64,000 nucleotides of DNA from positions 24,155,667 to 24,219,666 of the forward strand of contig OX424568.1 in assembly GCA_949152475.1 (NCBI GenBank), in the 5' to 3' direction. This document shows positions 13,186 through 26,088 of this stretch, piece by piece; the stretch's first letter is position 1, and every line of letters begins with the position of its first letter. Made by a program: the position numbers and the translations under genes. The notes beneath the pieces were generated by a model. The model saw nothing but the letters and a program-made list of their open reading frames with translations, was not told the origin of the DNA and ran no database searches. Source of the DNA: Terebella lapidaria. Lineage: Eukaryota > Annelida > Polychaeta > Terebellida > Terebellidae.

Positions 13186-13502
13186 TGTCAGCTGTCTACA
13201 TATGAAGATATAGCAATGAATTGGACGTGTTAGCGTGTTTGATCTGATGGTGCTAGAGGCCGAAAAACAGCCTATCATGAGTCAGATTCTGACTCGGACT
13301 CGGACTCAATGTAGGCATTGTACATCCCTATAATGTCATAACCAAAATGTCGTACTGTACCATTTAGGTACAGAAGGGAATTTCAAGCGAGACGTAAGGT
13401 AACACTGGCCATGAGGAAATCGTAAGTCAGATATATAGGCCTATGGGAGGTAGATCCATTCTTTGATGAACGTTTACCCTATAAGGTCGATATATTTGGT
13501 AA
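13186..13502. other. 3' flank of the patched-domain gene
   Basis: Short unique spacer, probably including the 3' UTR of the minus-strand gene. It contains a small GACTCGGACTCGGACTC repeat near 13290-13307. No clear minus-strand AATAAA was seen. Confidence 0.4.
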
Positions 13503-16500
13503 TCAAAACGCAGTGGAATCAAGCTCCAATTCACTAACCAGCTTCTGCCAGTTGTCTCGGTACTCTGGACGGATTACCTCGTCTGGTTCCAGTGCCGGGT
13601 TCACCACTCCACGCGACTCCACAGTTTTGTCGTCTGCTGTCATCAACGACCCGTTTCCATTACGCGACTCGACCTGTGGCAGTGGACGCTTTTCACTTGA
13701 CGTTGAATGCCCATTCTCGAAAGCCTTGTTGTCTTTGAAGTGATCCTCCATGAATTGCAGTGTCTTTACGTCTATGGCGTCGCTGTCGAGTTTTGCCGGT
13801 GTGACGTCAAGATGTCCGGAGGTGTCGCTGTTACCACGGGTGACTGCGGACTGTCGGTACGGCCCGGGACCAATCCAGGAGAGGATAACGGGAAGGAACA
13901 TCATCCCGTGGAACATTCCAAACAGCACCACTAGGAAAAACACCTGCAGGAAATGGTATCGGTTCTACATTAGTTGGCTAATTGATATTACATGTAGTAT
14001 AAAAAACTCTACATAGACATACGTTCAACATTTTTTCACGCCTCTTCAAATTAGTTTCGTGGATTATTTTTACCTGGTTTATAGGCTTTGGTTTCAAGGT
14101 GAAAGTATTCGGCTATATTACGGATCTAACCATGGAGAATTAAGTATTTATATAGGATTAAAGATGAAATCCAGTACCAAACTACACAAATTATCCCTGA
14201 ATATATCTATGTAGATAGCCGTAGCCACGAACCTTGAAGAAGACATCGAAGATGTATGATTTCGATGCGGAGAGAAGTAGGAAAGCCAGGAATGTACTGA
14301 AGGCTCCGTACAGAACAGCTGGACCAATCAGCGTCAGTGTGCCCATCACCCGATCTGCACCGATGAAGACCATTCGGAATCAAGTTCAAGGTCAACAAAC
14401 GATCCATAATATATCACATCATGTGAGATCATTATGCAAACCTAAACCCTTTTCTGAACATGTATGTAAGATATGCCTCGTTCGATTTTCGTCTTCCATA
14501 TGTGGAAAGGATTCCCAAACGAAGTAATTGACATGCGTTCGGGGTCTGTGTGCATTGCAAAGCAGCGCAGACCACACTGGATCACTGACTGACCGATCAC
14601 TGACCATTGCGGGTTCCCCGTTGTGTCATGAAGGTGTGTGCGATGTGAGCCGAGTAGTCAACGGCCAGACCTATGGCTACTATCAAGTTGATGGACGTCA
14701 CTGTATCTATCGTCAGGCCCCAGAAGTGCATACACGCTCCCACGTCAACCTGTACACGGGTGGGTGTTTTGAGCGAAGCAATGTCATAGTCAATAAATTG
14801 CTTTTCACGATACGTCAGGAAATAGCATATCGGTATAACGAAACAATACAAGTTATAGTTGGCTATTCTCTTGTACTATGTATCAAGTATATTTTATTAT
14901 GACTTGAGTTGTACCAGAGTGAGTATGACGCAGATGCAGACGTAGAGGCAGGTCAGTAGGTTGGCGAGGAGCACGAGGGTCATCAGGAGAACACAGAGGA
15001 AAGCCAGACCCAGGTTACGGTACAACTCCTTCTGGATCGCCTGCAAGACAAACAATTCATGATTTCAGGAGAACACAGAGGAAGGCCAAGTCCAGGTTAC
15101 GATATAATTCCTCCTGGATCGCCTGCTAGACAAACAGTACATGAAATCAGGAGAACACAGAAGAAGGCCAGGCCTAGGTCACGGTATAACTCCTGCTGGA
15201 TCACCTGCAATGAGACAAGCTCGATATCAAGATTATTATGGATCTGATTTAGCCTGTAAGAGAGGTCTTCAAGACACATACTCACAGCTATTACCCTACC
15301 TTGTTTGTTTCGAAGTCCAAGTAATCTTCGGAGTAGGCGAAGATCTGGTTGACGTCATACTTAGGGACGGCGTCTCTGACGAGGTCTCGCGTGCTATCCA
15401 TGGCCTTGATCTCCTCAGCGGCGTCCTCTAGTGTCACATAGCGGAAACTGTTCCGAGAAATCTGTGCAAAAAAATTAGAAGTCATAGTGATATTTGATGG
15501 TTGGTTTGACTATCAATTGCTACATGTACACTGTTAAATTTGTCTATTCGGATATATAATGTGTTTCAATCATTTTACCTCGACCCTGGCAGGATCGCTG
15601 TTCGTGAATATGATGTCTCCTTCAAATCGGGCACCAGATGAACCAACAAACCAACCCAGCAGCGTGTAATAATTGGTCTCGTTTGTGGGATTGCCATCTG
15701 TATAAAAACGCATATTCCGATTCAATCGAACGAAACTGTCATGCTAAGTTCTATGGAGAAATTTCCGTGCATGGTCTCGTGCAAAAATGGTGTTTTATCG
15801 AGATACGTTATAACGAGGTGTCGGTATATCGAGGTTTCTCTGTACCTGGTCCAACCAATGCTGTCACGTTGGGATTTGTGGAAGTGTTCGTCCACTCTCG
15901 GAAAGAGTAGTACCAACTGTCCACTGAAGAGGGCGCTATGTACTGGTCCGCCATTAGGTCATTATGTAAGTTCTCCAGCATGCTATAATCGGCGTAGTAA
16001 TCCACACTGTAATCTGGAAGTTATACTGGTATTGTATATTACTGGACATCCAATACTGCATGACATTACATTATGGTCTACAACTATACTCTTTCGTAAA
16101 TCGCCAAACGAATATTCACCAGGCTCTGGAAGTATTCATCATGTGATATGAGAATGCGGTGCATTATATTTTTGGATGGCAAATCATCTATGAGATATTT
16201 TTGACTGCCTATACATTGTGTACACCAGCATTTTAGCTTGGATTTTCACAGTTTCAAAAAGAGTGTTTGAACTCAACCGGATCGATGTATCCAGAATAAA
16301 ATCGGGGGTAATAATTTTAAACCGCTTTGAGAATGTTGGAAAACGTTGAGAAGCGCTATATAAAAACCTACGATTAATTATTATTATTATTATGTACTCA
16401 CCGAAGTAGACGTTGGCTGACACGCCCCCTGCCGGGAAGTAGGCGTCCCTGGTGTCCCAGTACGCAGCCGCGTAGGAATCATCAGGAAAGAACCAGGTGA

Positions 16501-19500
16501 AGTGGAAGTCCTGCTCTAGGTTGATAGCGCCCCAGATCCCGACTGCTGCCATCCCCGCGGCCACGAGGACCACCACTATCTGGAGGGAAATGTCAGGATC
16601 ATCGTTAATTAACCACTACATGTAGAGCTAAAAGCAACCTAAACACAAATGTAAACCTAAAAGCCTCCTGAACACAATAACGCTCATGAAAGTGTACCGA
16701 AATTTGACAACAGTACGTTTCTATACGAAAGATACCAATTACTGAGCAAGAAGTGGAATAATGACAACGTGAATGCCAAAAATATCTTTTCATTTCATTG
16801 ACACTTACCTTGGAGGGCAGTTTAACTATGAGTGGAGCGTAGAATCCCTCAAAGACTTTCTGCACCGTGGACTTTTCCGTGCAGGAGTTTGGCTCATAGT
16901 CATCAACGTGCTGGTAACAGCAGCAGCAAGCGTTCCTCTTGTGCGAGATCCTCGACTCGTCATACGTGAGACAAGCCACGAGGAACGTGGCCATGAAGAC
17001 GTACATCGCAAATATCCCTACAGCAGCGTAAGCACAGAACGATCGCAGCGCCGGCAACGTCTGAAATGGCATAGTGCAAACGATCACAATTTAGTCATTT
17101 GATTCAATGGGAACATATAGTTTTTTTTTTGAAAGAATGTTTATATATTTTTAATGTTCCAAAATAGTGCTTTTCCATATTTTTGTAAGTGGTTCTGGGA
17201 CATCGATTTTCCGTGTGTTGTATACATACCGTGGTGGCGCCGACGCTGAATTCTGTGTATTGTTTACATACCGTGGTGGTACCGACGCTGAATAGTGTGT
17301 ATTGTATACATACCGTCGTGGCGCCGATGCTGAATAGTGTGTATTGTATACCTACCGTGGTGGCGCCGACGCTGAATAGTGTGTATTGTTTAATACCGTG
17401 GTGGCGCCGACGCTGAATAGTGTGTATTGTTTACATACCGTGGTGGCGCCGACGCTAAATAGTGAGTATTGTTTACATACCGTGGGGCTGAATAGTGTGT
17501 ATTGTTTACATACCTTGGTGGCGCCGACTCTTAATAGTGTGTATTGTATACATACCGTGGTGGCGCCGACGCTGAATAGTGTGTATTGTTTACATACCGT
17601 GGTGGCGCCAATGCTGAATAGCGTGTATTGTTTACCTACCGTGCGCCGACGCTGAATAGTGTGTATTATTTACATACCGTGGTGGCGCCGACGCTGAATG
17701 GTGTGAATTGTATACATACCGTGGTGGCGCCGACGCTGAATGTTGTGTATTGTATACATACCGTGGTGGCGCCGACGCTGAATGCCAGGATGTCAGTGAG
17801 AGAGGTCACAGTGATGGAGACCCCGGCGTGTTTGAGAGTCTGACCCATCCTCTCCCTCAGGGCCTGGTCCTTGGGACCCACAGGCTCAGTCAGGGGCCCC
17901 AGACTGTCTAGGGCGTGGCAGATCACAAAGGCGTCATCAATACCGATACCTATAAACAGTGAAAATTGCATATAACTGTCTCTGTTGTAACAACGTGAAA
18001 CCAATATGACCGTTTTTTATGGGTTTTCTATATACATTTGGAATACATTCGTATTTTAATAAGAGGTCCAATATATCGGTATACATGAACGAATAAAAGT
18101 TTACAATTTATTAGGGATTACGAATGAAATGATTATATTTGAAGAAAATAGTTATCAAATTTTGACAGATTTGAAGACTAAGTTGCCGTGACTACGTACC
18201 TACGAAAAGGAAGGGTAGGGTTGTGTGAACTGTGGTGAAAAACAGACCGATGTACGAGCAGAAACCGAAACTGACGACCAGGGCCAGACCCACACTGACT
18301 ATAGCCCCCACTGTGATCCAAATCTGGTGGAGAAATCCCGAAAAACTATTTTACAAGCATCAAGTTTTATCATTGATCAATTGGCTGAGTACCTTTAAAT
18401 GAAAACGTTTCACTATTTGACTGCGCGGGCAAAGAAATCAGAATATTGCAGTTTGCCTACATGTATATGAAGAGAATCGCTTCATATATCTAAACACGTA
18501 CCCTATGGTGTATGTGGCTGAACCGGCCGAGCACTATGATCACGAAGGCCGAGACTATCGCGTAACCAGCGAACAGCAGGACCAGGTCTTCCTTGATCGT
18601 CCCACCGAACAAATCCCCAAAACTACGGAAGAGAACGCGCATGATGTGAATGAGGCATAAGAACCAGTATGTCCGTTCATGTCTGTTTGCCTGATCATTG
18701 CCAGTTACTGCTAATTATAATAAAACATGAGAAAATTGACTGAAAGACAAGGTCATTCATTATATAAGATGGATTGTTTAATACATTTGGAATGGATTGT
18801 CACACGGATTCCACACATGTCTGGCATAGGCGGCACCCATGGTATGGTTTAGGGCCCCTCACTGTTAGAGCCTACCTGCGGCCCGAGTAGTAGAACACGT
18901 GGCTGGTGTCCGGGTGTCCAGCCTCTCCGATCTCCAGGAACGACTTCTCAAACCCCTCCAGGTTAGCGATCGCCTGTAAGTAGCGAGTACATGATTATCT
19001 AGCATGAAGTATTAGGCCTACGTCACATTATGCATGAAGAAAATCACGATGTTTAGTTTTAGTACGTACTAGCATTAATAGCTAGAAGTAGTTAGGAGGG
19101 GTAACCAGCCGCGAATGTCAAGTTCCGGTTAATTAAATAGATTTTTTTTTATTCGAGGGGGAGAGTTGGGGTACGTACCTGTTCTGACGTGTCTGACGTG
19201 TTTTCCATAAGGGTCCACGACATGTGCGCATAGGTGGCGCCAGTGATGTTTCCAGACGGGTCTTTAGTGACGTCACCGAGCATCGCCTCGGCGCTGAACG
19301 GACTGTTGTACACGGGGCTGCCATGACAACGGCGACATGATTTTGTAAAAGCACATTTTTAATATTATGAGATTCTAAGGTATTACCCTCAGGTAAAACA
19401 AGTACAACAGTAATCGGCTCGATTCGTCTTTGATGTCATTTATTAACGCAGAAAGCGGGATGCCAGGTACTTATCTACCTGACAGTAGCCGTGTTGACCT

Positions 19501-22500
19501 CATAGAGTATTTCTTGCTGAGTCAGATTCCGAATCACAGACTCGTCAAAGGACCAGAGCTCGAGCAAACTGTTGCTCCAACACTCGGGGCCTTGTCTGTA
19601 AAGAGTCTCTGCTTGTTAGTACTTGCAAGCAAGGTCAATGTCATAGAGAGATAAACTTACCCAAGGTACTCCACTTTAAGAGGAAGGCAATCAACATATT
19701 TGTCTGCATTGCAAATGTCAAACACTTTAGTCGATAATTGGTCTGTAAGTATTGAAGGTTACAATAACGTTGATACTAGTCCGTGTGCAAGAATATTGCA
19801 TCCGGAATTTGTTTGTATAATTCACCTAACAGTTCGAATGAATGGATGAAATCAATACCCTTTCTCATAATATTTGCATTTTGCCAATTTTGCCAAGTTT
19901 GCATTTGATCATACGTGTGTATTGTCGAATAGTAGTTCTTCGGCCATACCATCTGAATTAAAAACACCACAAAATTTCACAAGCTGTCCACACCTGGCGC
20001 AGAGGCTTGTCCAGTTGTACACGCCTGGTTCCTCAATAGCCTTCACCTGAATATCCAGGTCCAACATCTGCAACGAAATACACTCATTCTACAGCTGAAG
20101 AAATTATCTTAGGTCACACGCTCACATGAAGGGTACTAGTACTGGGAAGAGAAGTTGCATTTACTTCAATATATCCACAGTTTGATCGACTTTTGATTTA
20201 TTGAATAAAAAAAGCTCGGAAAATTTGTTTTGATTCTGAGCGATTTATAAGTTATGACAATGTTTTTCTTTGGGCAACCAGTGTTAAACTCACAGCATTT
20301 ATAACAGCTGGTATTAAAACATTAGGTGCCTCCACCAACATCAACTCAAAGCGATCTTCTATCGGGAAGTAGGACTGCACGAATGCTTTGTCTTCTATGG
20401 CCTGGCTGTTGTCTGGGACAAACAGCTTTTCAATAGCATCTTCCGTGTATAAGAAGAGAGCCATCCCAGGTATGAAGATACCCGTCACCAGGACACAGCA
20501 TAGCATCGTCAGCCAGGGCCGGCGGGCGACGCCGTAACCGATACTGAAACACAGGAGCAACAACGATAAACAACAACCGACAATCTATACTGTAAACGAG
20601 GTAAGTTTTCACCGGAAAGTGAAAGTGAGAACAGATAGGCTCCGCCTAAAAAAACCAAAATACCGTATGAGGATATAGGCTTGATCCATGTGATCGCGAG
20701 GTGTGCTCCGTTCTACTTTAATTACAGTATAAGAACTCCAATATTAATTTGTCAATCTGAAACTCAATGCTTTGACTACAGTTAGGCCTACGTCTATAAC
20801 TCTCAGATGATAATTGTCATCTTGTTTTGGGGGGGTTCGTTCCTTCCGTCTGTTCACGAACGTAACGTTAATAACGTTTGTATAAATGTAAGTACCGTAA
20901 AACTTCTAATAGACGCCCGGGCGTCAATTGATGTCAGTTACACTCTAGTTTTTTCAAGTTAGAAGTTTTATGGTATTAACCTATGACCACTAATACATCC
21001 AGATTTTGGTGATAACAATATCAAACCTAAAACATAGAGCAAGAAAACACAGTCATACCAAATATTTAAATCTAAAGCTACACTGACATCACCAGGGGCT
21101 GACAGTGTGTTGAATATGATCATGTCATCTGTAATCAAGACAAAACGACATAACTGTATGTAATACCATTTGCGAAAATATCATTCTGATTATAATCAAG
21201 GATGATTGCTGCGTGTGAAGCAGTGGGGGTTACAACTCGTATCTGAACAATTGGGGAGACACTATCTTTCTTTATGCAATAATACAGCAATATGCTTGTC
21301 AACTGGATGTATATTGTCAGAAATACATATTGTGGAATATGTTTGGGTTTTTCGACTATCCTAGGCCCATCAACAATGGGGCACCTACGCCAGTTGCAAA
21401 TTCATTGAAGTCTTTCAGTAAAGACCCACGTTGCATTTAATGTCCTCTTCTGGTAAAACCTTCCATGCATAACAAAGACAGTATTGTTGACAAATTTCAG
21501 TCGCCTTACTGGTCAGCACCGACCATGTCCTATGAATATCAATTAATTTCAGTCATGCATGATTAAACTGTGAAAGTTGGAATGTCATAATGTGGCAACG
21601 TTGGTCTATTTACAGGAAGACACAAACAATTTGTACCTTCGATAATGTACCCCATTCCTGTAGGCTGTCAGGTAAGTTTTTTGCCACAAGTAAAACAAAA
21701 GGCAATTCAGGCCTGGAAAGTTATTTTTTAGTATGGTCTATTAGTATATATATATAATCGAAAAATTAATTATGGCAATGTTTGCAAGTGAATTTGGAAA
21801 CGATGTAGGCCTACATAAAGTTTGTCATCTGTCACTGTTATCTAACCTGGAGTGTTAGCAGCATTCAAGTGTGTAATCTGCTCTATCAATGATATCACGA
21901 TCGATAGAATTTATTGATTTTCTCTCAATGTCACATGTCAGTGCAGGTAGGGTCGATCAGTGCAAACCGTGTTTTTTCGATGGGGAATCCCCTTGATGGG
22001 GACTTTCCCAGTGAGCAAGCATTGAGCGGAGTGTGATAAATAATCAGCTGGATGATAACGCACATCTTGGTGTTATCGTCATTCTTCAAATAAACAGAAA
22101 CTAAATTACCTTGGCGGTGTTTATTACCCATAATAAACTCGTTTATATGGTTTTGAACATAGACATATATAGATCTCTTTATTATGGCTATGGTTTTGAA
22201 ATAAGTCTTACCTGAAAAGAATCAATGTCGCGTCATAAATCAAATCAAACATTATACATCAATGTCGTCCAAGTGGGGAAATATATGAATTTTGCAAGAT
22301 AAAGTCAATAGTTGCTAATCAATTTGACGAAATAATATATTTGATATGAAAAGAAAACTTTGGTTCAATAACGAATTCCACATTGGAGACATGCATTTGC
22401 GTGTTGCACTTTCGACCTTTTATCTATTCTGTCGAACGTTAATGATAACACGACCTACCGTTATCACAGCCGTATCAGTCTTGTTTAATATTGTTATGTT

Positions 22501-23015
22501 ACCAATAGCAAGGTATCAGTTTGTGTATATAAAGGTAACTTGACATAAAGTTCTGTATCATGTTATTTTGGACAAGAATACTCAATTACCTCTCAAGATG
22601 AAGCATGAAATAATATTAAGTTCTTACCAAAATCACGCCTACATCACGCCCAAGCAGACTATTTACGAATTACGATAAATACACCAATTCAAGAAAATAC
22701 ACTAGTACGAAATACTAATATGTTGTCGGTGAGTTATTTCTTAAAAAAAAAAACGAATACAGCTTGTGAACATGCACACCATAATTTCATAGAGTTACAG
22801 TTTTGGATAAATCACATATTATGCATAAAATAATTACAACGATTCAGCCAGGCAGAAAGTACTAACTGGTAAAAGCCTGACTCCAGGGCGCCTGTGATGG
22901 CGGATGACACAGCCCCGAGACAGCCACACTGGCACTCGCACTTCGTGTCGTCCTCGGCAACTTCCGGAACATCTCGGGAGGCGTCGCTCGAACTTCGGCC
23001 ACTTCGTAAAGACAT
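13503..23015 (-). CDS. patched domain-containing (PTCHD3-like) RND-family membrane protein, 18 coding exons
   Basis: Coding exons, 5' to 3': 23015-22867, 20543-20294, 20067-19992, 19742-19661, 19317-19179, 18973-18876, 18622-18502, 18323-18200, 17949-17762, 17060-16809, 16579-16402, 16013-15846, 15697-15579, 15461-15300, 15040-14915, 14749-14605, 14354-14233, 13943-13503. They join into about 979 aa, slightly long for the family. The N-terminus is Ser/Asp-rich, then a first transmembrane helix follows ARRPWL. A sterol-sensing-like repeat carries GIGIDDAFV (about 347-355), and the second RND half carries GLAVDYSAH (about 771-779). The acidic residues in these motifs match the proton/cation relay of RND permeases. 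Family members are 12-helix transporters or receptors of lipid-like ligands; the substrate here is unknown. All junctions are GT-AG. Only the exon 3/4 phase needs a weak donor (AGGT/GTGGAC rather than AG/GTGTGG). The C-terminal tail is long and hydrophilic. Introns 9 and 14 contain duplicated exon edges. Confidence 0.9.
14983..15229 (-). repeat. 82-bp x 3 tandem duplication of the exon 15 acceptor and 5' end
   Basis: The landmark TCAGGAGAACACAG (plus strand) occurs at 14983, 15065 and 15147, exactly 82 bp apart. The first unit is the 5' part of real exon 15 with its acceptor (CTTGCAG/GCGATCCAG). The other two units lie in the upstream intron and keep usable acceptors (CTAGCAG/GCGATCCAG and ATTGCAG/GTGATCCAG) plus about 59 bp of exon sequence. 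Many differences between the exon-like parts are synonymous (for example GAG/GAA, TTG/TTA, TAC/TAT). Neither extra copy includes the exon 15 donor. Confidence 0.92.
16330..16398. repeat. possible retroposon 3' tail
   Basis: GAAGCGCTATATAAAAACC followed by an (ATT)n run that ends next to the exon 11 donor. GCGCTATATAAA before ATT repeats is a common tail of dispersed retroposons in many animals. The rest of the element was not recognised. Confidence 0.35.
17212..17786 (-). repeat. 42-bp minisatellite copying the exon 9 donor site, about 14 units
   Basis: Units follow the plus-strand pattern GTGTATTGTTTACATACCGT / GGTGGCGCCGACGCTGAATAGT. On the minus strand each unit reads TTCAGCGTCGGCGCCACCACG followed by GTATGTA. 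This is the last seven codons of exon 9 of the patched-domain gene (FSVGATT) plus its splice donor. The rightmost unit is the genuine exon end (donor after 17762). About 13 further units lie in the intron, most with an intact donor. Units at about 17389 and 17640 are slightly shortened, and the one near 17480 lost about 9 bp. Since 42 is a multiple of three, the first two downstream donors would add 14 or 28 residues in frame before a TAA in the unit near 17665. Confidence 0.95.
20544..22866. other. intron 1 of the patched-domain gene
   Basis: A 2.3-kb AT-rich intron between the exon encoding the N-terminal cytoplasmic segment and the exon with the first transmembrane helix. I see no gene or clear repeat in it. 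Confidence 0.6.
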
Positions 23016-23548
23016 CCTTTCTTTTCAGGGGATGGACTCTATGTAAAACAATTATTCATCCTAAATTGCCTAAAAAATTATTACTTGAAATCATCGAATA
23101 AATTCAAACATCGATGCTTATGATATTGCAACTCGTAAGTTATGATGAGTTAATCTTTGTTAAAAAATTTCGCAATTATCGTTTGGAATATTCGCCAGGA
23201 ATTACATTTCACAAGGAACCCATGATTCAATTTGTATTGAGCATACATGTAGTGGAATATATAATTTTATACAATCAATGGGTGTTTGTTCTCACTGTCG
23301 CAGAAACCGACTACAAGGCTTATCAGATGTCCATTTGGATACAAAAAACGCCTAAACACTTATTATAATGACTTTTTCAAAAATTCAGCAAAAATTATGA
23401 ACCAGTTCAAAATAATTTGTTTTTAGGTTACCGGACCTTTGGTACATTGTGGGTTGCATGCTACTGTGGCGTTCCAAAGCAAGAATGAGGAACTATTTTC
23501 ACCATGGCGCTTGAAATTATGATGATATGTTTTGTTATAAATGATCGC
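23016..23548. other. 5' flank of the patched-domain coding start
   Basis: An acceptor-like TTTTACATAG on the minus strand lies about 30 bp upstream of the ATG (near 23038-23047), so the coding start is probably preceded by a 5'-UTR intron. Nothing else was recognised. Confidence 0.45.
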
Positions 23549-24860
23549 GATTTTCGTCGCCAACATAAATTTTACATAAGTTCTTGAAAAAAAAAAAAAA
23601 TATGGCCGAAGGAAGCCACCGTAAGATATATATACAACCATATGACTTGCAACATTATTTAATAGAGAAGCAAATATGTCCTTTGAATTTTACTGACACA
23701 TCATTACATGTCAAAACATTTTCGTTGCGTTTAAAACTATTTTCGTTGTGTTTAAAACATTTTCGTTGCGTTTAAAACTATTTTCGTTGTGTTTAAAACA
23801 TTTTCGTTGCGTTTAAAACTATTTTCAACGTGTTTAAAATATTTTCGTTGCGTTTAAAACATTTTCGTTGCGTTTAAAATGATTTTCAACGTGTTTAGAA
23901 TATTTTCGTTGCGTTTAAAATGATTTTCAACGTGTTTAAAATATTTTCGTTGCGTTTAAAACTATTTTCGTTGCGTTTAAAACATTTTCGTTGCGTTTAA
24001 AATGATTTTCAACGTGTTTAAAATATTTTCGTTGCGTTTGAACCATTTTCGTTGCGTTTAAAACATTTTCGTTGCGTTTAAAATGATTTTCAACGCATTT
24101 AAAATATTTTCGTTGCGTTGAAAATGATTTTCAATGCGTTTAAAACATTTTCGTTGCGTTTGAAACATTTTCGTTGCGTTTAAAATGATTTTCAGCGCGT
24201 TTAAAATATTTTCGTTGCGTTTAAAATGATTTTCAACGCGTTTAAAACATTTTCGTTGCGTTTAAAATGATTTTCAACGTGTTTAAAATATTTTCGTTGC
24301 GTTAAAAACTATTTTCGTTGCGTTTAAAACATTTTCGTTGCGTTTAAAATGATTTTCAACGCGTTTAAAATATTTTCGTTGCGTTTAAAGTGATTTTCAA
24401 CGCGTTTAAAACATTTTCGTTGCGTTTAAAATGGTTTTCAACGTGTTTAAAATATTTTCGTTGCGTTTAAAATGATTTTCAACGCGTTTAAAACATCTTC
24501 GTTGCGTTTAAAATGATTTTCAACGTGTTTAAAATATTTTCGTTGCGTTTAAAACTATTTTCGTTGCGTTTAAAACATTTTCGTTGCGTTTAAAATGATT
24601 TTCAACGCGTTTAAAATATTTTCGTTGCGTTTAAAGTGATTTTCAACGCGTTTAAAACATTTTCGTTGCGTTTTAAAATGATTTTCAACGTGTTTAAAAT
24701 ATTTTCGTTGCGTTTAAAATGATTTTCAACGCGTTTAAAACATTTTCGTCACGATGAAATTGATTTTCATCACGTCTGAAATGATTTTCGTCGCATAAAT
24801 TTTACATAAGTTCTTGAAAATAAAATAAAAATTATGGCCGAAAGAAGCCACCGTAATATC
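23549..24860. repeat. minisatellite of about 20-22 bp units, bracketed by direct repeats
   Basis: From 23715 to 24793 about 50 units alternate between two types: ATTTTCGTTGCGTTTAAAAC and TGATTTTCAACGTGTTTAAA. Pairs and triplets of types recur in blocks, which is a higher-order pattern. The array is flanked by a direct repeat of about 75 bp: 23549-23625 and 24783-24857 share GATTTTCGTCGC, CATAAATTTTACATAAG, TTCTTGAAAA and ATGGCCGAA(A/G)GAAGCCACCG. The array core resembles the GATTTTCGTCGC end of the flanking repeat, so it may have grown from it. No coding potential. Confidence 0.9.
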
Positions 24861-26088
24861 TACCTCAAGCATTTTTTCTGAGACAAATTGTCGCTCAGAA
24901 TTCAAATTAAGGCAAGCTAATAGAAGACAAGTTTCCGCCTGACGAATACATGAATATTAGTATATATGAAATAATATATATCATCTGTAATATCATCTGT
25001 AATAATATGCGGTAATAGAAAGACAATTAACCCAACAAACCTTGTGATGAATTCCTCCTGTAACTTGAAATTTTCTTGCTCCTTATAATCGTGCAATATT
25101 TTCTGACTGGGCGAAGATGGAAATGAAACAAGTCTCCACGCGGTTTTGTTATCACTAGGGTGAGCGCATCGTCTTTTTTCACAGTTCTCGTTTTTGCGTG
25201 TTTTGACTTCAAAATATAGGTCAGAAATAAATCAGCGCAAGATTTTTGCTCTTAAGCTTACCTGGCACGTGGCCCAATGTGACATATCCCAACTTTCACT
25301 TTCTCTACTGCAACTAGACCTGTTATCTGATAAGCTTCAGTGATATGACGTTATACCTGCGATATTGATGAGGACGTTTAGGTGTGCATCTGTTCACTTA
25401 TCGATAACGGTAAGGAGCAAACATCACGACAAATCAATATAATTTATATTTCAGTGCGGTCTCGTTTATCATACCCATAATATATGAGTGTTTACTCATA
25501 CGATCACATACATGTAAGAAATGCGCAAGCCGCATTTCATAATCATTGACTTATTAAGAACGGATGTAAAACGTGTAGTGTAATGCCTTTAATGTGACCA
25601 GGGTCCCTCCTTGGCTTATCTCTTCATTCTTTTTATGATCCAAGGACATTTGAGGAAACCAAAATCGACGTTCCAAAAACATTACTTAAATTCCCCTTTT
25701 CTTGTGAAAAATATGTCTGATCACGTGCGTTACATATTAGCGACCAAATCGTATTATACAATAGGGCGTGGGCATGGATAATGAAAAAAAACCCCATTCA
25801 AACGAGCACCATGCATTGCTTAGAATATAATCTTACTTCACATATATGCACTTGGTGAACTCCATTGGTGAATAATACATGATTATGTTTTCGGCACTGT
25901 TAAAATTAACTCTATTGTTAATTTCGATCAAAATTCACGTTGTGTCGATCTGGTTCCGACTTCATGGAACAAAAATATCACATACGTGTGTGTTAAACGA
26001 GGCGAGAAGAGAGAAAGATTCAAATAACCTTTATGCAATTCCATAAACAACCCTCAAATTTAAAATTGATTCTTTTTACAACAATTGA
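24861..26088. other. intergenic, upstream of the patched-domain gene
   Basis: AT-rich DNA that probably holds the promoter and first non-coding exon of the minus-strand gene (see the entry at 25262). No other element was recognised. Confidence 0.45.
25262..25335 (-). other. possible non-coding first exon of the patched-domain gene
   Basis: On the minus strand, a strong donor (GTGCCAG/GTAAGC) ends at 25262, after a GGGCCACGTG block. It could splice to the acceptor about 30 bp upstream of the ATG at 23015. No TATA box was identified and the 5' limit is a guess. Confidence 0.3.

Noticed and set aside
17189..17911. Plus-strand repeat proteins (VVAPTLNSVYC type)
   Set aside because: They are the reverse strand of the 42-bp donor minisatellite inside the patched-domain gene.
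23715..24793. CRISPR-like appearance of short regular repeats
   Set aside because: Units abut without unique spacers and the genome is eukaryotic; it is a minisatellite.
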